NCBI RefSeq assembly: GCF_001039355.2
Contig: NW_019775413.1
Span: forward strand, 481,237 to 545,236
Direction: 5' to 3'
DNA from: Lingula anatina
Taxonomy: Eukaryota; Brachiopoda; Lingulata; Lingulida; Lingulidae
Length of the DNA: 64,000 nucleotides
Below, piece after piece: positions 46,797-59,000 of the stretch (position 1 is the first letter of the stretch; each line of letters starts with the position of its first letter). Both the position numbers and the translations under genes were made by a program. Under the pieces are notes generated by a model. That model ran no database searches, was not told where the DNA came from, and saw only the letters and a list, made by a program, of their open reading frames with translations.

Positions 46797-49337
46797 GTAG
46801 ATCTATAGACCTTTGTGACTGCATGACAGAATGCCTGCTAAACATTAATGCCAAGCACAAAACAGCCAAACACTACGAAAACAAACACTGTTTTACTTTC
46901 ATAACAATAAAAGAGAATAAAAGATTTGAAATGTTAAGAACATTCTTAGGATAAAAATATCCACATACCTTGTCATCCCCCTGTGGTCTGAGTACCAAAC
47001 TTTAATCCTCTCCTCCCACATCTCTGGTGTCATCTGATACTGGTCTATCACTCTCTGTGGTAGCAGATCTTCACTAGACAAGAAGCCAGGCTGGTAAGTT
47101 GCTTCATCATAGTCCCCATACTAGAATAATAATAATAAGAAGGACCAGGAGTGATTTTTTTGGTATATTTTCTCCAGATAATCAATAATATAATCTCAAA
47201 GAGGGCAGCAATGTCACTGGTGAATGGTCTTTTTTTTTCCTCACTGCTGAGAGGTGATCAATGTTAAATATTTTTATTTACACAAAAACTATGTTTATCA
47301 TTTATCATGTTTTTTATGTCTGAGAGATCAAAATAGTTTCTGAACATATCACTGTAATTAAAACTTTGTTGGGAGCTGTTTTCTAAAAAACCGCTATAGT
47401 TAAGCCTTTATTCGAAATATTCTATACATGTTTTACCTTTGCTTGTACAGCATATGAAGCCAGCAGAACTGATGCTTCTGCAGGACAATAAATATCCATA
47501 TTCAAGATAGATTGCTTGACTTGCAGGAAGAATAAATGTTGAGTGATTTCCTGTATAAGCTCCTCTGAAACATCTTCCGGGTAAAACTTGGCCAGGAAAG
47601 TAAAGGACAGAGGACATTCCTTTGGTACATCTTGCTCAACTACCTGAATATTGACAGAAGTAGAAAAACATGCACAAAAAGATCATTAGAACATACTTTC
47701 TGTACAAATGTACCTATATCCAAAAGCTTAGAGAAATTACAGCTGGATTTCATCTATACATAACAAGAATCTTTGTTATGTTAGTAAAGACATGTAGTAC
47801 ACATATACTTACTGAAGTAGGTTATGTCAACAAAAAACATTTAACAAGACATAACATATGCGCCCCAAGTATTCAAAATACTTGCACTAGAAAATGGTGA
47901 TTATACCTTTTTCTCATGTTTAAGCCATGCTACATAGCCTTTTGGGTCAACATACTGGAGTCCAAAGTACCATGTCTCCCGTAGTCCGATTGTTCTACAC
48001 ACAAGATCAAATAGTTCTTGGCCAGTACTCTTTGGCTGAAAAATAGAGAAAAATTACCACCTCACATGTTTACCTTACTATAAAAACATCAAATTGAAGC
48101 TGAATATGCATGTCTGTCCATAAAGAGTAAGACGAAGGACAATGGTTAATTAACTTCATAGTAATCAAAATGTAAATCAGTTGTTTTAGTAAAAGATTGC
48201 ATAAAAAGGAGAGGTAAGTTTTGAAGCAGCAGTTTATGTGGATAGTTGTAATAATGAATACATGTAAAATAAATAAAACACGCAAAGAATATATGAAGAC
48301 TGTCCCTATATCAGCATGTCTCTCTTTGCTTTATGATAAGAAATCATATTAGAGTTCATAAAAGAACCTTAATGATCAACAGAATTGCCTATTGCACAAC
48401 AGCAGTCCATTGCCAATCATGTCACTTTTCATTACTATTTATCTTTATTTCTCATTATTTCTCGTCTACATTTATCATTCACAACAAAAAGATCATGTTT
48501 TTTTGTTGATAAATGAGGCAAGTTTCATGAAAATCTGTTGACTCAGGGTAAATGTATCACTTGGCAAAATGGGGCGGGCAAAATGGCTTTACCAAATCAT
48601 CAATATCTATATCCTACTGCAGTGGATAACACAAATAATTACTTTAGACTTAAGTACAGAAAACAAGGAAGACAACAATCAGGAGCAATAGGTGATGTGC
48701 ATTAAATTGTAAATTTACATATTTGTGTTAATAGAATTGCACTACAAATTAATTCAATTGTATAAACCATAAAATCAAATTGCTATGTCTAACAAAGACC
48801 TAAATTATTCCATGTTAAAAGCATCCCAAGGTTATGGTAAAGATAAAACATTTGAATTTAACAATTTAACATCATAAGGGGAAATACAAGACATGACGCA
48901 GTCGGAAGCAACCTAGTTAAGAGTAAGTGACGGTTTGACCCGAAAACTGAGCTGTCTTTTTCGAATGTGACTGGTCAACCACCCAATTTTCATGCCAATC
49001 AATTTTCGTTTCCACAACGATCCATGTATGAAACGTTAAAGCTTATATTGTCTCCGTGTTTTACAAAAGGTTCGTACATGCGGTGTACGGTCAATTTCAT
49101 CAAATAAATTAATCATTGGGAAAACAACGGGAATTTTTATACGAAGTGTCCAAGGTTTACACTGTGTGTGTAAATGGGTGCCATGACGTTACTGACTTGA
49201 TCATGTAAAGCACATTCAAAAGAAATAATTACCTCTATTTTAAATTCTAGCTCGGCATCCATCGTAGTGATGCGAACTGGGCAGAGCTTAGAAGCCCCTG
49301 CCCTAGTCGCACCCTTCGACATGTTTGCCATCGGCAT
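42415..49337 (-). CDS. NF2: Merlin (neurofibromin 2), FERM-domain tumour suppressor
   Basis: Coding exons on the minus strand: 49337-49233, 48035-47907, 47643-47437, 47120-46969, 46692-46617, 45985-45851, 45474-45400, [lost exon], 44535-44455 (5' cut), 44182-44051, 43909-43824, 43589-43487, 43190-43021, 42830-42671, 42465-42415; borders are GT-AG and phases agree. About 553 residues are readable. Merlin links the membrane and actin cortex and restrains growth, upstream of Hippo signalling. The FERM lobes run from [12 protein letters not shown] through [22 protein letters not shown], the blue-box sequence [12 protein letters not shown] that marks merlin rather than ezrin/radixin/moesin, and [14 protein letters not shown] long charged helix follows, then the C-terminal domain ([14 protein letters not shown]) ending ARVAYFEEL. 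The start is the first in-frame ATG (MPMANMSKG); ATGs at 49331 and 49322 are alternatives. The end of the third FERM lobe and start of the helix (about 55 residues by comparison with the human protein) are missing at the N at 44537. Transcription is divergent from RPA1. Confidence 0.95.
44536..45399 (-). other. Merlin intron sequence containing an assembly join
   Basis: The single N at 44537 abuts the middle of a merlin exon. Between it and the exon ending at 45400 I find no sequence for the expected GNH-x-x-x-x-RRR segment, so one or more exons were dropped here. A GC-rich imperfect hairpin (CGGTCCGAC...TATCGGACCG) lies at about 45290-45325. Confidence 0.7.
46757..46793. repeat. (TAA)n microsatellite in a merlin intron
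   Basis: About twelve TAA/AAT triplets without interruption. Confidence 0.95.
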
Positions 49338-49719
49338 CTCACTCCTCACTCATTTGTTTTCAATATGGAGCCTGTGAAAGATCAGTCTGGTTCCGTGATA
49401 TGTTATACATTGCTTATATCACAATGAATTTCATTAAACAAAATAGAATTAAATAGAGGCATGAATACTATATTTTAAATAGCTTGAATATAATATACGC
49501 GCTTTATTATGTTCAAATGCTCTATTGTTAAAGATAAAAGACGTACCTAAGTTCTATTTGAGGAACCAATCATTTTCAATAATCCCGCGAGAAATTACGC
49601 AGCTGACCTTCTTAGCATGCGCATCTGTTTACCTCGAAATTTGGCGCGACTGAAAACATTGCTGATTAAGGATATTTTGTCAATTACCATTTTGACGATT
49701 ATTTAAGGCACAAATCAAA
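49338..49719. promoter_or_regulatory. Bidirectional promoter, NF2 / RPA1
   Basis: The interval between the start codons is 382 bp. On the RPA1-proximal side it has CCAAT (49566-49570), TCCCGCGAGA (near 49583), an NRF1-like GCATGCGCA (49615-49623) and an E2F-like ATTTGGCGCGA (49639-49649). E2F control fits RPA1, an S-phase gene. The merlin side is AT-rich without clear motifs. Confidence 0.65.
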
Positions 49720-52700
49720 ATGAGTGTCAGTATGCTTACAGCCGGGGCTATAAGGGTAGGTGTTATTGCTTTTAACAGGTTTTTTTCTCTTGTTATCAGA
49801 GATACTTTTAAAAAGATTGAAGTTTAGCCGCGACTCGAACGACGAAGTTCTAAAGTCTACAACACAGTGAAAGTAGCAAGTCTAAACAAGAAAAAACAAT
49901 CGAAGCATTTTGACACTAACTTAGCTATTATTTTAGGGGCTAGAGATGTTCTTCTTAATCTTAAATGCGATTTTTATATTTTGTATTTCAGGTTTTATGC
50001 CTTCTAATCCATAAACATTAAATGTCAAATTCATTATTATTTTTACACACTGACTGAAAGTAAAAACGACTTTTTGTGATGTGGTATTCAAACGTAATAT
50101 GAAAAATATATATTTTGTAACGAAGAAGCTTAAAATTTAGGAATGGATTATTTCGTTTTTGATTAGTTTTTGTTTCGTTTTGTAGGACATTGTCACAGGA
50201 AAGACGGTTGAACAACCAGTTCTACAGGTTTTGGTAAGATTTTTGTTAGTAGTAGTAGTAGATATAAAGTACAGTCAGAGAATAAGGTTTTGCATTTTGA
50301 ACACGTCTTAAATGTGTTTGCAGTTGCAATTCATGCATAACCACTCAATTTTGCATTTTTTATGCACTCTGCTCTTTTCTACTGAGGGAAATCATTGATT
50401 TTACAGATACTATTTTTTAAGTCATAATTTCTTTAAATTAGAACATTTCAGTTAAGTCATAGAAACAGAATTTAAAAGCAGGCTACCCTGAAGTTCTATG
50501 CAATAAAAGTACCACAAATGCAATATAGAATTAGCATTTAAATAATGTATCTGCCCATCGAAAAGAATGAGTAATTACTGTAGTTTGGTAATGCACGAAA
50601 AGTAACTGTTAAATGCTAGTGAATCAACTTTGTTTTGTAGACTCTTTTGCTTCTTTATCACCTTTGAAGTCTTACACTGCTGAAAATTCAACCAATTTTA
50701 TAGTCTACAGTGCTGTGAATAAGATAAGATTCTTCTTGCCAGTTATGCCACCATGAAATCATATAGCCATTGAAGATTGCCATTGACATTTGACTGACAT
50801 TTGAATGCAAGGACTTGAACAAATTGTTTCCTTTCCAAATACAAACTACTGTGCAGAATATTGTTCAATCAGGGGCGGATTTAGGCCGTCTTCTGGGTCT
50901 TCTGGAAGACGGTCAGATTTTCAAGTTTACATTGACGGGTATCTAATTTTTTCCGTTGGAAGACGGTCAAAAATGGAGGATAGATTTATAAAGATAATTT
51001 GGAAGACTGTCAGATTATATATCTAGATCCGCCCCTGTCAATGGACGTTTCGTGGTACTTGTGATCTCGAGAAAAAATTTTCAGTAAACAAAAATTGCTG
51101 GCTTTTTTTCAAATTCAAAATTCAGTGGTGGTTTTGAACAGGTTTATGATTTCACAGCAGCAAGTTGAGGAAAGCAAAAGATTACAGAGTCCCCAATATG
51201 CAGCTGAGTGGATAGCTGGACTTTTAAAGTTACTGATATCTTTAACTCCCATGCAATGGAACATGTTGCACAAAATTAGGAGTTCTAATTAATACACAAA
51301 TGTCCATGCTGTGTTGGTAGCTACCTTAAAAATTGGAGCTCTGGACATGTAGAATAGCTCATCTTATAAATTTCACTTCTTTTTTTGCAGCCCTTCATGA
51401 AAGGCAAAGATATTGCATACAGTTCACAGTACATGCAACTTAGTAAAGAAATTTTAAGATAGATATTATGTTGAATAGATTTATTTTACATTAATGTTGC
51501 AACAAAAGAAAAATCTGAAAAAATACTGATCACTTGTCAACATAATGAAGTATTATTATAGGGATGGGAATTTTTCTCCTTTTTAACAATATTTTCACAA
51601 TTTTTGTAGGGTCACAAGAAGATTGCAGGAAGTGGTGGATCTGCTACTGAGCGTTTTCGTCTTCTATTGTCTGATGGTGTAAACAGCCAATCCTGTAAGT
51701 TGCAGCTGGAAACTTCCAATTTCAAAAAAAGCCTGACATTCTATAGAAGTATTAAGAAACCATATACTTGTTTAAATAAGTATAATTCTGTAAATATATA
51801 TACATTGTACTTTTATTTAAGAAAGTGCAGGATTTTTTTTACCTGTACATATTAACTTTGTGAGATAGAATAATTGACATAGTATACATTTTTGAAAACT
51901 GGACATAAGTTTTTTTGTTTATAATATATGCCAGTCTAAATTATTAGCTTGCATGTCCTTTTATTTAGCCGCTATGCTGGGCACTCAGTTGAATTATCTT
52001 GTCCTTAATGGTGAGCTGGAAGATAATTCTATTGTCAGACTGGACAAATTCATCTGTAATACTATCCCTCCGGACAGGTAAAGTCCTGAACTTTTTAAAA
52101 TTATGTCAGTCTAAGACAAACTTCAACCACTTTGATCACAAGTTTGACATTACAGAGACATATATCTTTAGAAATTGTAATGTAAAGAAAACAATTTGAA
52201 CGCATGATTGTAGAGCAGTAAAGCTAGGAACTTTCTCGTTTTCTTGCATTTTGGATATATGATGCATGTTGCACTCAAGCTATTAACATATTATGGTATG
52301 TAATGAATTATTCTGCCTCATTTTAGGAGAGTCATGATCCTGTTAGAACTGTCCATTATAAAACGAGGTAGTGAGGTTCCTGGCAAGTTGGGCAACCCAG
52401 TGCCATTTAAGGGAACAGCTGCAGCAGGGGGAGATGCAAACAGAAATCCCCCACAGCAGACAAATGAACATGCTGCCAGTAATGGAGCTCCAGGTAACAG
52501 GAAGTTGTGTAGAAAGTAGTTTGTACAGGGTGACCCCACGCACGTGTGCGTGTGCACGCACACACAAATCCACAAATAGTTTTTATTAAATCCTGGTTGG
52601 GTCCATCAAATTTCAAGAAATTAGCTGGACTTCAATATATGCATGACCATTTCCTAAAGTATTTTCTTGGTTGCTTTGCATAAAAGTTATGTCCTTTTCA

Positions 52701-55700
52701 AAAATATGTTCCACGTGGCCTCTACAGCATTAGAGGCACACTCGCAATGTATGCATGACACAAAATTGTCATTTCCTCTAACGCATTCCTTCTTCAGGAT
52801 TTTCCCGATTTTTGCTGTGATTGCTGCCCAGTCTCTCCTGAAATCACAAACACTCCCCAATTTAGTCATATGATAAAAGTGACTTAAGTTGTCTAAACAA
52901 AAACTGGTTGATTTGATTTGACTTGTTTTAGTCAAATTTAAACCACTTGGAGAAAAAAGTGATGAAAAAGTAGCGATTTGGCTATGAGAAAAAAATGCCA
53001 GCACTACCCCAAGTTCTGTTTATGCAAAGCAACCAAAATAATTTTAACTTTGGGGAATGATCATTCACATATTGAAGTCTAAGTCCAGCAAATTTCTTGA
53101 AATTAGAAGTACCTTTGTAGGATTAAATAAAATTTTTATGGGTTCTGTTTTTTTAGGGTAACCCTTATATGCTAGTTAGGATGTTTGATGCACTTCTGTA
53201 TGCACACTTTTTTATGTACAAACACAAATGTGTCTATACAGCTGTCACCTGCGTCTGTCGTCGCTGTCATTGATGTGCACTTTCACTGATAACACTGTAA
53301 GTGGAAATCTGTTTTACCTGTCTTCTAATTTACTGCTGGTTTTTTTTTTTGTTTTTTTTTTTTTTTCGCTTTTTTCAGCATATGTGCACCACTGATAACA
53401 CATTTCAAGTAAAACCCACAGGACTAGTGTCTTGAAACTGAAAGGAATGACCAATCTTACTAAAATACAGGTCAAGTTCGAAAATCAGCTTGATCCGACC
53501 ATATTTACAATTTTGCTGTTTTTTTCACTTTTTATTTGAGCTTATTTTATCCACCATTATACAGATAACATTAAAAAAAATTTTGGATTATCATTTTTTT
53601 TCTGGAATTCATGTAATTGTAATTATTATTTTGTGAAATTTTTATTCTTCTCATTCTGGCATTTTCAAATTGTGAACTTGAACTCTCATAGGCCTGAAGC
53701 CTTATGCTTGTTACACATTTTACCAACATTGGAATTATTTTACCAACATTGGAATTACATGTTGTGCATAATTAAAATTTGTTGTTGACTTTGCAGTTAA
53801 GCATAATGTATTATAGCATCAGAATTGACAGTAGCCTGTTTTGTGCATTATTATTTTCTGCTTTTTGTCTGTACATTTGACAGCTTTGCTGCCTTGTCTT
53901 TTCTATTTCTTGACTACAATTATAACAGAATGGTTCAAAAAAGTTTTGAAGAGATCTGGTCATACCATTTGCTCTACAGTAGAATAACATTAAGCACTCT
54001 TGCTGTTTAATCTGTAATGTATATTAGATGTTGTGATACACCATTTCCTCTGCTCTTTTGTGTACCACTTAGTTCTTAATATACCATGTATTTTTTAACT
54101 TTTAGAAACTTGTAGAGCTAGATGTCTCAAAATTATTTGTTTTTCATATTTCATTTATTTTTGAATTTATAACCACCAGCACATAAGCCACAACAGCCGC
54201 AAAAACCTGCCCAGCAGAATCCATACAATAGAGGTAATGAGGCCAGGCCCCTGTTTCACAAAAAAAAAAATTCGGTAAATGAGAGCATTATCAGCAAAAC
54301 TTTTGAAAGTACATACCTTCTTCAAGATATTATGTTATTATATCTTTGAATGTTACAGAAATTTATAAGAAATAAAATGCAACATCACCCAGCCGATCAC
54401 AGGTTTGTTTATGCTTTTGACTGTTAGGCGTCAGATAGCAGCGTTCCAAGACAAGCTAATGTTTAAATGTTACTTTAAAGTTGTTTTAAAGTTAAACTAA
54501 TCAATAAAGTTATGTTTTGGCTGATTTTAATGTTGATAAACCATCATCGTGTCTGAAAGAGGTGAAATGTCAAGTCATGTGAAACTTTAGAGATTTTATA
54601 CCTCCTTTTCTTACTGATTTCCCCCTGCGCATCGACTACTGTAAGCAAACAAAGCTGTGACTTAAGATTCTTTGTGAAACACTCCTAGTGGACTGCAGCA
54701 TGATCTGGCTAGGTCACTCAACTCGAGCTAGACAACTGCAGATTGAAGATTCTTTGTGAAACGGGGGCCAGAGCAACTAACTTTTTCTGATTGATGTGCT
54801 GAGATCTACCTTGATTCTTGCTTAATTGCATACATGACATGTCAACAACATGTACTCACGTACTGTTATTGCTTATTTTAATTGCTGATTTAGAGAACAT
54901 TAAAATTTTATAGAATATCATAGTAAAATTTTATATCATTAGAGAACTGAGATATTTTGGTTTATGCAAAGTAGCAGACCTTTCATAATTCAGACATCTT
55001 GGGATTCAACAATTTGTTTGATGGAGACTTATGTCAGGCAGCAGTAAGTTTCTTTAAATGCCCAAATTAAAAAAAAAGATGTTACACGAGGTGATCAAAT
55101 GATAATTCTGGTTATAAAGTGGCTGCTGTATATGTGCACTGCAGTGTTAGTTTACATTTCGGTGTATATCATATTTTTATTCACATAAAATTTATGACCA
55201 CTTTTGTCCCCAATACTGTCAATTTGTAATTTCTTTTTTAGAACAAGCTCAACAGTCAACTGGACAAACAAATAGTTTCTATGGAAAAAACAATGTCACA
55301 CCAAAGGCATATGGAAATAATAATCTTCCCCAGACACCAGGTGGCAGCACACCAAAAGTCTATCCAATCACTGCTCTTACACCATATCAAAACAGGTAGG
55401 CCTTGGACGTTTTGAGTAAAGTAGAGAGATTGTTTTCAAATTTTCGCTAATCAAAAGATATTAGAATAGATATACAGAAAAGAGATGAGTATGGTTATTT
55501 TGCATGTTTGGAAGGTATGTGTTTTTACAAAAGCAATTTGATAAGCGTTTGCAAGGCTAAGAGTTATGACTAGAAAGTTTTTTTAAATCTGAATTAACCT
55601 GAATAATGAGCACAGTATATTGCAATTGTTGTTGTTTGTTGAATGCTAGTTATTTTGCAAAACTCTTGCCTGAATTAGTAAGTCAGTCAGTTATCTGCTC

Positions 55701-56007
55701 TTTTAGGTGGACAATTAGAGCCAGACTGACCAACAAGTCCAACATTAGGACATGGAGCAATTCTCGTGGAGAGGGGAAACTTTTTAGCATGACATTCACA
55801 GATGAGAGTGGAGAGATCCGGGCTACCGCATTCAAAGCAGAAGTGGACAAGTTCTATGATATACTGGAAGTGAATAAGGTAGCATTTTGGTGGTGGGGGA
55901 GAGTGGGGTGACTGAAATATGTGGTTAAAGGAAAGGCCGAGTGCTAATTAAAAAGTTCATGAGAATTGTATAGCACATGTTGAAAGGTAATGATTTTTCA
56001 GAAAAAG

Positions 56008-56043
<36 letters not shown>

Positions 56044-59000
56044 TCAAAGTCATACTTTGACATGTAAGTTTCCATCTTATTAACAATTTCTTAATCACAT
56101 TAACAGGTTTACTATGTCACCAAAGCAACCTTGAAAACAGCCAACAAGCAGTACTCTTCAGTGGACAATGACTACGAGATGACCCTGAACAGAGACTCCC
56201 AGATAGAAGAGTGCACTGAAGATGTAGATCTGCCAACTGTGACTTTCAACTTCACACCTATAAATGCATTGGGCAACATGGCCCCTAACACCACAGTGGG
56301 TAAGCTGGATCTACTTGTGTTCTTTGTAAATAATGAATGCAACAAAATCACCATTTTCTGTTTGTTACGACTTCATTAGGCTCATCTGATACTTAAAGGG
56401 ATAACAACTCTTCATATAAGATCCAAAATTTCACAATAAATACATTGTAAAGAACACATAAATAAAATTATTAATGCAATTTTACCACCAAAATGGGGGT
56501 TATTGCAATTATGCGGAAGCTGTGCTTGCCATAGAACCACATGGACCCTGCGATGACTACCCTCCCAAATAATCTCTTAAGAAATTATTACAAAAACCAC
56601 TAAAAAGACAATCAACTAACCTTGAATGTTAGTTCATTAACCATGAGAAAGTATGGGAAAATTGTCATTTTCCCAGGAAATTAAATTTTTAGCACTTATT
56701 CTGCCAAAATGAAGAGTTGTTATACCTTTAGACATTTATTTTTGCAAAATGTCCTCCTTTTTGAATGGTTGTATTACATCCAGCACATTTATACATCTTG
56801 GTCACTTTATGTTCTTAGTGCTGTAGGAGTGAATCCATTTGGACTAGACCCCATTATTCTCCCATTTGTGCCAGTAAAATAATTTATTCATTTATTAACA
56901 GATGTGATTGGTGTGGTCAAGTCCGTGGCAGATGTTTCCACAATCATTGCCAAGGCAACACAGAAGGAGCTGAAGAAAAGGGAGGTTTCTTTGGTTGACC
57001 AAAATCAGGTCATGATAAACCTCACCCTCTGGGGAGAAACTGTAAGTTCTGAAACAAGATCAATATTAAATTAGATTGAGTTTTTTTCCAATATGGAACT
57101 TATTTTTATAAATGGGTGTGTTTGTTATAAAATGCTTTCATATCCACAAAAGGACAGTTCATAGGATAACGAGATTGATGCATACTCCAGGGAAATCTAT
57201 TGCTTGCAAACAAATCTCCAGTGCATTCTTTTCTTTACATATCTACCAAATTATTTTGTATTAACACATTTTTGTACCCTTCATTCACTTCCATACCCAT
57301 CATAGCAATTTGTGTAATTAATTAAACAGAAATTGTCTCTGTTTTCTTTATTTAAAGTAAATGATGCACTTTTTATGAAAGACAGTAACTTCTTTCTTTA
57401 GAAAGATGTTTAATGTCATTAACATGTGATAAAAGTCAGAGGAATCCCATGAACCATACTTTTCAACACTTTCATATATCTAATAGTTTCATGTTATGTA
57501 TATCTGTGATTAAAAAAGTTTTTACTGATTGTATATTTAGAGAAGTATTCTCATCCCTTTATCAAAACAAAATTGCAGAATCTTTTTTTTTCCTGATTTC
57601 ATACTACATTTAGAAGATCAGTGTATTAATATAATTTTGCATTACAATAGAATTAATTCATTTGCAATGTTTTCTGATTCAGGCAGAAGGTTTTGATGGT
57701 AGCAATCACCCTGTACTGGCAATAAAGGGTGCAAGGCTCTCTGACTTCGGGGGTAAGTAGGAGAAACAATAGAAGTGTTGATCATAGATTAATTGGTGTT
57801 TATAAGTATTAGAATCCTCAAGTNACTTTACAGAGATAGGTCCATAGTTACTCTTGAACTTGAATAGGAAGTCATATACTGGCAATTTACTGTGACCTTG
57901 AAATTGACCCTTGACCTACCTTACGAAGAACTTAAATTTGATTGTACCCTATATTTTTTTGCAATAGTTTAAAAATTCTTGTTGATTGCATTTTTACAGC
58001 TTGTCAAGCACAAAACTGGTGGCTTATTTTGTGTATGTGGGGGTCTATACGAATGCGTTTGCTCCAGCTGGTGGTACAATATTTGGAGGCGGTATCGCCT
58101 CTCTGATCCTCTAGTTAGAATTAGACTTCAAGAAATTCAAATGTTATAATTGCATATATATTGAACTGTAAACAAGCAACTATTTTAACACCTGGTTTTC
58201 TCTTAACACCTCTTTTAAACTTGTGTTGTTCAACTTGTAGAAGTTGGATGTGTTTCTTATTTTAATAAAAAATATTGTCATCATGGTATTCTAAAACATT
58301 AATTTTTAGGCCGTTCACTCTCCACACTGTCCAGTAGTCAGTTGATTGTTAATCCTGACATTGAGGAGGCCCACAGGCTTAAAGGTTGGTATGACAGAGA
58401 TGGACACAACCTGGACTTCCAACAGTACAGGAATGAGGGGGGACAAGGAGGTTCAGGTAAGAGAAATCATTTTCCTTCATTTGCAGAGAATATCTTCTTC
58501 ATTAGGAGTGTTGATTTCTTTTAATGCTAAAAGGTAATTTAAAAATAGACAATCGTCAAGATTTTAAAATTGATTGTACCACCAGTGTAGGAACTAGCGG
58601 TGCACATGGTTTAAGTCCAGACCCGTCTCGTCTGCCGGCTCCATCGCCATGTCACCGTTACCACTTCTCCTCCTAGACTGTACCCGTCTCTTGGTTAGTC
58701 TGACCTAAGTGGCTCAAAATCTAGTACCCCATTCCCATAGATTTTAGATCGATCTATCCCTGTGGGGAGTCTCACTAGATTACTGTCAGCTTAGCCGGCT
58801 TAAGCGTCTGTCCCGCCTACTAAAAGCTGTAAGGGGGTAATTAACTATGGTGCGCGCTCGGCTGACTGCAATTTAGCGTGAACCCTCAGGGAGTTAGGTC
58901 GATCTAAATCTTAATCTCTGGATCGATCTAAATCTCTGGGAATACACCCTAGGACGAAGCTCACCTGTACAAATGAATGGGAAGTGGACTCTGTTATGGG

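Noticed and set aside
52318-52616. Several overlapping frames on both strands of 60-85 codons
   Set aside because: They overlap RPA1 exon 52327-52493; only the phase that continues the RPA1 protein is real.
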